NCBI GenBank assembly: GCA_002309955.1
Contig: DBXQ01000036.1
Coordinates: 1 to 5,208, forward strand
Source: Bacteroidales bacterium UBA1208
Lineage (GTDB): Bacteria; Bacteroidota; Bacteroidia; Bacteroidales; P3
Direction of reading: 5' to 3'
Length of the DNA stretch: 5,208 nt
In this document: positions 1 through 5,208 of the stretch, piece after piece
How the letters are laid out: each line of letters starts with the position of its first letter
How positions within the stretch are numbered: position 1 is the first letter of the stretch
Translations under genes and position numbers: made by a program
The notes under the pieces: generated by a model
The model's database searches: none
Told to the model about the DNA's origin: nothing
What the model saw: the letters and a program-made list of their open reading frames with translations, nothing else

Positions 1-96
1 CGAAGTGCTGTCCCGCTTGTAGAAGCACCCGTTATGGGTGCCCTTTCTTCGCGAGCCCCTCCTTATGTTTCGTAAGGCTGATTAACGTATCCAGCC
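1..96 (+). other. Hairpin-rich non-coding stretch upstream of the operon
   Basis: Several inverted repeats lie close together. CGAAG at 1-5 can pair with CTTCG at 47-51, enclosing a perfect 6-bp stem, GCACCC (25-30) with GGGTGC (36-41), loop GTTAT. CCTTATG (61-67) pairs with CGTAAGG (71-77) through one wobble pair, around a TTT loop. GGCTG (76-80) pairs with CAGCC (92-96). The last two stems share bases 76-77. GTGCT (5-9) could also pair with AGCAC (24-28), competing with the 25-41 hairpin. This is seen directly. What it is remains open: the 3' part of a structured RNA, an untranslated leader, or the end of a mobile or intergenic repeat element. I do not recognise a known riboswitch or RNA family. 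Two reading frames are open here (1-75 and 3-185), but neither looks convincingly coding. Confidence 0.4.
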
Positions 97-104
97 TATT
101 GTCT

Positions 105-147
105 GCAGCTGTGCGGGAGAACTTTTCCCCGCATAATGGCTGTTTTT
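105..147 (+). terminator. Rho-independent terminator (forward)
   Basis: A two-part stem is visible. The lower arm CAGC (106-109) pairs with GCTG (139-142), and the upper arm TGCGGG (112-117) pairs perfectly with CCCGCA (128-133), with an internal loop between them. The lower stem is followed immediately by five T residues (143-147). The T tract lies only on the forward side, so the element should end forward transcription arriving from the left edge. It could close an upstream gene or RNA, or act as an attenuator if the operon's promoter lies further upstream. The structure is seen by eye; its folding energy was not computed. Confidence 0.6.
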
Positions 148-188
148 ATAACGAAAAGGGACTCATTCCCCATATTGTCATTTAATTT

Positions 189-213
189 GAAATTAATAAG
201 ATGAAAAAGATAG
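189..213 (+). promoter_or_regulatory. Translation start context of adaptor gene, duplicated at 1428-1452
   Basis: No GGAGG-like ribosome-binding site precedes the ATG at 201; the upstream bases are A/T-rich, as is common in Bacteroidota. The 25 bases here match those around the channel gene start (1428-1452) at 21 positions, including the exact 13-mer ATAAGATGAAAAA. Part of the match follows from both proteins starting MKKI, but the 12 bases upstream of the ATG also match at 9 positions. It supports both chosen starts. Confidence 0.4.
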
Positions 214-1418
214 TTTATTTTTTGGCACTGGCCTTAACAATAGGTCTTGTGCCATCGTGCCATCACAACGAACATGACCATGAACACGTCCATAATCATG
301 ACCACGAGCACGAGCATGACCACGAACATAACCACGAGCATGACCACGACCATGAGCATCATCATCACGACCACCATGGGGTCAATGTGATACAGTTCTC
401 CGAAAGCCAGGCCAAGAAAGTGGGTTTGGCGTTGGAGAAAATAGAACTCCGTAGCTTTGGGCAGGTTATCAAGTCTTCCGCTCAGGTTATGCCCTCGCAG
501 GGCGATGAGCGCGAGGCGGCGGCTACTGCTTCGGGCATTGTGAAATTCACCAATCACAATCTGGTGGAAGGCACTGCCGTCAAGGCAGGACAGATGCTCT
601 TTGAGATTGAAAGCAGCGGAATGGTGGACAATAATGTCAGTGTCAGGCTTCAGGAGGTCACGGCACAATACAATGCCGCGAAAACTGCATATGAGCGCAA
701 GCGGCAGCTGGCCGAGGACAAGATTGTGTCGCAAGCCGACTTGGAGCAAGCCCTTGCAACGTATGAGAGCGCCAAGGCAGCCTACGACAACTTGAAGGGT
801 AATTTCTCCCAGCGTGGTGCTGTGGTGCGTGCCCCTATCAGCGGTTATGTACAGCAGATTCATGTCAGCAACGGAGCCTTTGTCGAGGCAGGACAATCTG
901 TTGTGACGGTCTCTCAAAACAAAGATTTGCAGCTCCGTGCCGAAGTTCAGCCGCGCTACTATTCCTGTCTGAAGAACATTGAAACCGTCAATGTGCAAAT
1001 ACCTGGCGACAACCATGTCTATACGCTCAAGGAACTCGGCGGCGCACTAATCTCGTATGGCAAAGCCACCGATACCGACTGTCCGTTGGTGCCGGTCGTC
1101 TTCCGTGTCCGCAACACGGGTCACCTCCTTAGTGGCAGTTTCGTTACGGCTTACATTGTCACCCGTGGCAGCCAGGAGGTTATCACTGTGCCGCAAACCG
1201 CACTTGTAGAGGAAATGGGCAACTTCTTTGTCTTTGTCAAGGTATGCGATGAGGAATATGAGAAACGTCTCGTCACGCTGGGCTCCACCGACGGTGTGCG
1301 CACCGAGATAACGTCAGGGCTTTCTGCGGGTGAAACAGTTGTCTCCCGTGGAGCCTCGATGGTGCGTCTGGCACAGAATTCCGCAGCCCTCGACCCTCAT
1401 GCCGGTCATGTTCATTAA
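201..1418 (+). CDS. czcB: HME-RND efflux periplasmic adaptor (CzcB/CusB-like), His-rich lipoprotein
   Basis: This 405-residue membrane-fusion protein bridges the RND pump and the outer-membrane channel. A signal peptide ends in the lipobox LVPSC, so Cys20 should be lipidated and anchor the protein to a membrane. Residues 21-59 form an extreme His/Asp/Glu tract, and the C-terminus is also His-bearing (HAGHVH). The two half-lipoyl segments lie at about 108-137 and 207-238 (RAPISGYV at 210-217). They flank an alpha-hairpin at about 146-199, whose tip carries the adaptor R-x3-L-x6-S motif (Arg166, Leu170, Ser177) used to dock TolC-type channels. A beta-barrel domain (about 243-327) and a membrane-proximal domain (VPQTAL at 330-335, GLSAGETVV at 373-381) follow. 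Length and domain order are normal for the family. The ATG at 201 is chosen because MKK opens a complete lipoprotein signal. It is first in the operon, 21 bp before the channel gene. The symbol is a family label; the metal is inferred. Confidence 0.93.
   Translation: MKKIVYFLALALTIGLVPSCHHNEHDHEHVHNHDHEHEHDHEHNHEHDHDHEHHHHDHHGVNVIQFSESQAKKVGLALEKIELRSFGQVIKSSAQVMPSQGDEREAAATASGIVKFTNHNLVEGTAVKAGQMLFEIESSGMVDNNVSVRLQEVTAQYNAAKTAYERKRQLAEDKIVSQADLEQALATYESAKAAYDNLKGNFSQRGAVVRAPISGYVQQIHVSNGAFVEAGQSVVTVSQNKDLQLRAEVQPRYYSCLKNIETVNVQIPGDNHVYTLKELGGALISYGKATDTDCPLVPVVFRVRNTGHLLSGSFVTAYIVTRGSQEVITVPQTALVEEMGNFFVFVKVCDEEYEKRLVTLGSTDGVRTEITSGLSAGETVVSRGASMVRLAQNSAALDPHAGHVH
261..377 (+). repeat. Low-complexity poly-His/Asp/Glu coding tract
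   Basis: This stretch encodes adaptor residues 21-59: 22 His, 13 Asp/Glu, 3 Asn and 1 Val, mostly alternating His-acid, ending HHHHDHH. At the DNA level it is an imperfect 6-nt-period array of CA(C/T)-GA(N) codon pairs. The 11-mer CATGACCACGA occurs exactly three times, starting at 297, 315 and 339. Such a tract suits weak, multi-site binding of Zn, Ni, Co or Cu in the periplasm. Its repetitive DNA could change length by replication slippage. Confidence 0.9.
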
Positions 1419-1439
1419 TGATTAATAGAATCTGATAAG

Positions 1440-2663
1440 ATGAAAAAAATAGATACCAAAAAGAAAACCTTAATGGCTTTCCGCACGATGGCCCCGATGC
1501 TGTTGTTGTGCGCTTGTGTGTTTCCCTGTCTTCTCAGTGCTCAGACCCATTATGCTCAAGTGCTGAAAGACGTGGAAGCCAATAATCCCGTGCTCCTTGC
1601 CGCCCAAAAGCGGGCGGAGGCGCAGCAGACTGCAGCGCACGTTGGAGCGCTTCTGCCCAACCCTGAGGTCGAAGCAGCCTATTATTGGGGCGACCCTGCC
1701 TCGGTCGGTGTAAGGTGGGATCTGGGCATCTCCCAGTCCTTTGAAATGCCATCTGTAATGGTGCGTCGAGCCCGTCTGCGCAACTTGCAGGAACAGGCCG
1801 CTGACCTTGACTATAAAGTGATCCGAAACGCAACCCTTCTCGAAGCACAGCTTACTTGTGCCGACTTGATTTACTACAGGACACTGAGTCTGATATACTC
1901 CCGCCGGTGCGAGGCGGCTATACGCATAGCTGAACTCTATCAGCGGCGTTACGCAGCGGGCGACTGCTCTATCCTCGAATACAACCGGGCACAGATGAAT
2001 TTGGCCGATGTCCAGAACCGTGCCGCCGAAACAGACCTACAGGGCGACCTTGCAGTACACGACCTTCATCGGCTTGTAGGAGTGGAGAACTACCCCTTCC
2101 GTCAGAGTGAATACGAAGAGGTGGCAGTTGAATCCTCGTTTGAGTCGTGGTACGGGCAGTTGGAAATGCTCAATCCTTCCTTACGTTTGCTTGATAATCA
2201 GGCCAAGGCCGCCCACTATCAGTTGCAGCTCAGTCGAGCACAGTGGCTGCCAGAGATGTCGGTGGGCTATGCCTCCGAGAATGTTGTGGGAGAGACTTTC
2301 CGTGGTGTCAAGGTTGGACTCACCCTTCCGCTCTGGAGCCAGCAGCGTGCCGTGAAGGCATCGCGCCTGGCCGAAGCTGCCGCTACTGAGGAACTTGCCT
2401 CACAGCGTGTAGAATGGTTCTCGCGGCTGCGCTGCATGTTCCACCGCCACGAGACGTTGCGGCGCAATGTCCACAACCTGAAAGAGGCATTCCAGCGGTG
2501 CAACAGCATCGAGCTCCTTGACAAGGCTTTGGATGCAGGTGAAATCTCGTTAGAGCAATACCTGCTCGAAGCCGACTACTACTACAGCATTGAGATACAG
2601 CTCTGGGACACTGCCCACGAACTGGAGCAGTTGCATCTCCACCTCTTTTCCATCACACTCTAA
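1440..2663 (+). CDS. Outer-membrane efflux channel, TolC/OEP family (CzcC-like)
   Basis: This 407-residue protein is the outer-membrane exit duct of the pump. The N-terminus is basic (MKKIDTKKK), then hydrophobic (about 18-33), with a probable signal peptidase I site LSA|Q after Ala34. No good lipobox is seen, unlike CusC or OprM. It carries the two OEP repeats of the family. The first begins near VEANNPVL (48-50) and contains LPNPEVEAAYYWG from 72. The second begins near Leu248 and contains WLPEM (270-272) and GLTLPLW (293-299). Long amphipathic helices rich in Ala, Gln, Leu and Arg follow each repeat, as expected of the alpha-barrel tunnel. The length is close to CzcC. The ATG at 1440 is preferred over the in-frame ATG at 1473 because it gives the charged signal n-region and shares a start context with the first gene. 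The channel gene lies between adaptor and pump genes, 21 and 34 bp away. Substrate specificity cannot be read from this component. Confidence 0.92.
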   Translation: MKKIDTKKKTLMAFRTMAPMLLLCACVFPCLLSAQTHYAQVLKDVEANNPVLLAAQKRAEAQQTAAHVGALLPNPEVEAAYYWGDPASVGVRWDLGISQSFEMPSVMVRRARLRNLQEQAADLDYKVIRNATLLEAQLTCADLIYYRTLSLIYSRRCEAAIRIAELYQRRYAAGDCSILEYNRAQMNLADVQNRAAETDLQGDLAVHDLHRLVGVENYPFRQSEYEEVAVESSFESWYGQLEMLNPSLRLLDNQAKAAHYQLQLSRAQWLPEMSVGYASENVVGETFRGVKVGLTLPLWSQQRAVKASRLAEAAATEELASQRVEWFSRLRCMFHRHETLRRNVHNLKEAFQRCNSIELLDKALDAGEISLEQYLLEADYYYSIEIQLWDTAHELEQLHLHLFSITL

Positions 2664-2697
2664 TCCAGTGTAAGCAACACCAACTAAAAAGAATAGT

Positions 2698-5208
2698 ATG
2701 TTAAACAAGATAATTAAATTCAGCCTTGACCATAAGCTGTTCATCATACTGGCCGCTATCCTCTTGATGGTTGCCGGTCTATGGTCTGCCAACCGCACTG
2801 ACATCGATGTTTTCCCCGACCTTACCGCTCCGCAGGTGGTGGTCATGACCGATGCTCACGGCATGGCCGCCGAAGAGGTGGAACGTCTGGTTACCTTCCC
2901 CATCGAGACCGCTGTCAACGGAGCCACCAATGTGCGCCGTGTACGCTCCACTTCCATGCAGGGGTGTAGCTTTGTTTTTGTAGAGTTCGACTGGGGCATG
3001 GATGTTTTCCGTGCCCGCCAGATAGTAAGTGAGAAGATGACCACTTTGGCCGAACAGTTGCCGGACGGCATCACTCCTGTTCTCGCGCCGCAGAGTAGCG
3101 TCATGGGTGAGATTCTTTTTGTGAGTCTGCAGGTGGATAGTACTGCCGTCGACCACCCCACCACTCAGCAAGAACTCCGCACCCTGGCAGAATGGGTGGT
3201 TAAACCCGCTATCCTTGGTACCGGCGGTGTGTCGCAGGTTACCATCATCGGCGGCGATTATAAACAATATCAGATTCTTGCCGATCCTGTCAGGATGCAA
3301 GCCTATGGCATTACCATGGCCGACATCGAGTCGCTGGGCAGTAGTCTCAGCGGCAATTCCACAGGCGGAATCATCCGCGACTATGGCAACGAGTATGCCC
3401 TGCGTGGTATCGGCCGTACGTGTGATGTGGATGAGTTAGGCCGCACCTTTGTCGCCATGCATAACGGCCATCCTGTTCGCCTCTCCGATGTTGCGGAGGT
3501 GCGCATAGGCAATGCTCCCAAGCAGGGCTATGCCTCTTGCAACGCAACACCTGCCGTCATCCTCTCCATCTCCAAACAGCCGAACATCAATACCCTACGT
3601 GTAACGGAGAAGATAGAGGCAAACCTCGAGAACATCCAGAAGACGCTCCCGCCCGATGTCAAGATGAACACGAAGATTTTCCGCCAAGCCGATTTCATCC
3701 AGTCGTCGGTGGGCAATGTGGGAAAAGCCTTGCTCGAGGGGGCACTGTTCGTCATCATCATCCTCTTCCTCTTCTTGGGCAGTTTCCGTACCACGCTCAT
3801 CTCCATTATCTCCATCCCTCTGTCTTTGCTGGGTACAGTGCTGTGTCTCTATCTCATGGGGTACGAAATCAACACAATGACCCTCGGCGGCATGTGCATA
3901 GCCATCGGCTCGCTGGTCGACGATGCCATCATCGATGTGGAGAACGTCTACAAACGTCTTCGCCAAAACCACCAGTTGCCGCCCAAGCAGCGCGACACGG
4001 CATACAGTGTGGTCTTCCATGGCTCGTCCGAGATACGAAGCTCCATCATCCATGCCACCCTCATCATCATGATAACCTTTGTGCCGCTCTTCTTCCTTGA
4101 CGGGTTGGAGGGCCGTATGCTCAAACCCCTCGGCATCGCTTACCTTGTGGCACTGTTCATGTCCCTGTTGGTGGCCATGACTCTCACACCGCTCCTCTGC
4201 AAGCTGCTTCTTTCCAACGACACCTACCTTGACCGGAGGCAGAAAGACAGCCCTGTGGCCGCATGGCTCACCAAGGGTTACCGACGTGCCCTCAACTGGA
4301 CGCTGGCACACAAAAAAACTGTTGTAGGTTCTACGTCTGTACTGCTTGTCCTTGCTGTCGTCATGTTGTTCACCATGGGACGCGACTTCCTGCCTACTTT
4401 TAATGAAGGTTCGTTGACCATAGCGGCTGTTGCCAAACCAGGCATCTCACTCGAAGAGAGCAACAAGTTAGGAATGATGATTGAGCAGGAACTCCTTTCC
4501 ATCCCGGAAGTGACCGCCACTTCGCGCCGCACTGGGCGTGGAGAGCTGGATGAGCATTCCCAGTCCACCAACGGTGCCGAGATAGATGTCAATTTCAACT
4601 TAGACAAGCGTAGCAAGGAGGCCTTCCTCTCCGACGTGCGGGCACGATTGGCCGCGATACCCGGCATCGTCACCAGTGTTGGACAGCCACTTGGGCACCG
4701 CATCGACCACATGGTCAGTGGCACCCAGGCCACCATCGCAATCAAGGTGTTTGGCCCTGACCTCAGCCGTCTCTATATGCTGGGCAATCAAATCAAAGGA
4801 GCCGTGGACGGTGTTGAAGGACTTGTTGACGTCAGTGTCGAGCAACAAACTGAGACGCCACAGCTCCAAGTGCGTGCCAACCGCGACATGCTTGCCCAAT
4901 ACGGCATCACCATGGAACAATTCAACCGTTTTGTTGAGACTGCTTTCAATGGAGAAAAGATAGGCGATGTCTATGAGGGTCAGCGCAGTTTCGATCTTGT
5001 CCTCAAACAGCGTTTTGTCAACGACACACTCACCATTGATGATGTCAAAGATGCATTGATTGACACCTATAACGGTGGCAAAGTGCCACTCGGCATAGTG
5101 GCCGATGTGGTCTCCGTGGGCGGTCCCAACACTGTCTCGCGCGAGAACGTGCAGCGTAAACTTGTCGTCTCGGCCAATGTCAGTGGTCGCGATGCCATAG
5201 GTGTTGTG
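2698..5208 (+). CDS. czcA: Heavy-metal efflux RND pump, CzcA family (3' end beyond window)
   Basis: This is the inner-membrane, proton-driven pump subunit. The frame is open for 837 codons to the right edge; CzcA/CusA proteins have roughly 1050 residues, so about 200 C-terminal residues including TM8-TM12 are missing. The start MLNKIIKFSLDHKL is a typical RND N-terminus. Visible are TM1 (about 13-30), the conserved DIDVFPDLTAPQV, the first porter/docking region (to about 340), TM2-TM6 (about 344-502), TM7 (about 541-560), then RDFLPTFNEGSLT and part of the second periplasmic region. TM4 reads AIGSLVDDAIIDVEN: Asp408 and Glu415 match the CzcA proton-relay residues, but CzcA Asp402 is Ala402 here, and Asp409 and Asp413 are additional. 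By hand alignment the CusA Met ligands 573, 623 and 672 correspond to Gly626, His671 and Ile737, which argues against a Cu/Ag pump. The HRIDHM-SGT version at 667-675 fits a recognisable CzcA-like subgroup whose substrate I cannot fix. It is last of the three visible genes. Confidence 0.94.
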   Translation, partial: MLNKIIKFSLDHKLFIILAAILLMVAGLWSANRTDIDVFPDLTAPQVVVMTDAHGMAAEEVERLVTFPIETAVNGATNVRRVRSTSMQGCSFVFVEFDWGMDVFRARQIVSEKMTTLAEQLPDGITPVLAPQSSVMGEILFVSLQVDSTAVDHPTTQQELRTLAEWVVKPAILGTGGVSQVTIIGGDYKQYQILADPVRMQAYGITMADIESLGSSLSGNSTGGIIRDYGNEYALRGIGRTCDVDELGRTFVAMHNGHPVRLSDVAEVRIGNAPKQGYASCNATPAVILSISKQPNINTLRVTEKIEANLENIQKTLPPDVKMNTKIFRQADFIQSSVGNVGKALLEGALFVIIILFLFLGSFRTTLISIISIPLSLLGTVLCLYLMGYEINTMTLGGMCIAIGSLVDDAIIDVENVYKRLRQNHQLPPKQRDTAYSVVFHGSSEIRSSIIHATLIIMITFVPLFFLDGLEGRMLKPLGIAYLVALFMSLLVAMTLTPLLCKLLLSNDTYLDRRQKDSPVAAWLTKGYRRALNWTLAHKKTVVGSTSVLLVLAVVMLFTMGRDFLPTFNEGSLTIAAVAKPGISLEESNKLGMMIEQELLSIPEVTATSRRTGRGELDEHSQSTNGAEIDVNFNLDKRSKEAFLSDVRARLAAIPGIVTSVGQPLGHRIDHMVSGTQATIAIKVFGPDLSRLYMLGNQIKGAVDGVEGLVDVSVEQQTETPQLQVRANRDMLAQYGITMEQFNRFVETAFNGEKIGDVYEGQRSFDLVLKQRFVNDTLTIDDVKDALIDTYNGGKVPLGIVADVVSVGGPNTVSRENVQRKLVVSANVSGRDAIGVV

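Noticed and set aside
1..75. Frame 1 open from the left edge to TAA at 73-75, a possible C-terminus of an upstream forward gene
   Set aside because: Only 24 codons are visible, they overlap the hairpin stretch and I recognise no family. A terminator 30 bp later would fit a gene end, so it is not excluded, but it cannot be supported.
158..170. GGGA-CTCAT-TCCC small dyad as a regulator operator
   Set aside because: It is a four-bp arm only and has no clear match to ArsR, MerR or CopY-type operators that I can defend.
3..185. Frame 3 open from the left edge to TAA at 183-185, just 15 bp before the adaptor start
   Set aside because: It runs straight through the terminator, is unusually Cys-rich and uses many codons that are infrequent in the three real genes. 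It is probably chance.
183..189. TAATTTG as a Bacteroidota -7 promoter element (consensus TAnnTTTG)
   Set aside because: It is one base short of the consensus spacing, has no matching -33 TTTG upstream, and would leave almost no leader before the ATG.
234..1016. 260-codon reverse-strand ORF opposite the adaptor gene
   Set aside because: It is a codon-bias shadow. Its apparent hydrophobic Met/Val run is simply the antisense of the His tract.
2664..2697. Possible terminator or promoter between channel and pump genes
   Set aside because: The 34-bp gap has no stable stem and T tract and no recognisable promoter, so co-transcription is the simpler reading.
3537..4100. 187-codon forward ORF in another frame within the pump gene
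   Set aside because: It is His/Pro/Arg-rich with no domain logic and overlaps the conserved TM2-TM5 coding region in a different frame.
3595..4311. 238-codon reverse-strand ORF opposite the pump gene
   Set aside because: It is a shadow of the RND gene, whose forward frame carries all the conserved motifs.

Overview
The window carries one forward-strand operon for a tripartite heavy-metal efflux pump of the HME-RND (CzcCBA/CusCBA) type. It consists of a His-rich lipoprotein periplasmic adaptor (201-1418), a CzcC/TolC-like outer-membrane channel (1440-2663) and a CzcA-family inner-membrane RND pump (2698 to the right edge, where it is cut). The three genes are 21 and 34 bp apart with no terminator between them, so they are very probably co-transcribed.

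The likely source is a member of the Bacteroidota, most plausibly Bacteroidales (Bacteroides/Prevotella-like). The reasons are the lipoprotein form of the adaptor, AT-rich start contexts without a clear Shine-Dalgarno sequence in front of mid-GC coding sequence, and the flavour of the protein sequences. This is inference; no taxonomic marker gene is present.

Layout: 1-96 holds several inverted repeats that could form a structured RNA or be the tail of an upstream element. Positions 105-147 form a good forward-oriented intrinsic terminator. Positions 148-200 are an AT-rich gap in which I see no convincing promoter. The rest is the operon.

How the parts work together (family knowledge): the RND trimer, driven by proton influx, takes metal from the periplasm or cytoplasm. 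The adaptor bridges it to the outer-membrane channel, and metal leaves the cell. The adaptor's 39-residue His/Asp/Glu tract directly after the lipidated Cys is a plausible metal-capture tail. Hand alignment shows that the pump lacks the three Met ligands of the Cu/Ag pump CusA (Gly, His and Ile at those sites). It also lacks the first Asp of the CzcA TM4 proton-relay set (Ala402) but has extra acidic residues in TM4. I therefore favour a divalent, His-coordinated metal (Zn, Co, Ni or Cd), but the substrate is not proven. I do not see a wholly new system. The points most worth a second look are the hairpin-rich leader with its terminator, the His tract and the TM4 variant.
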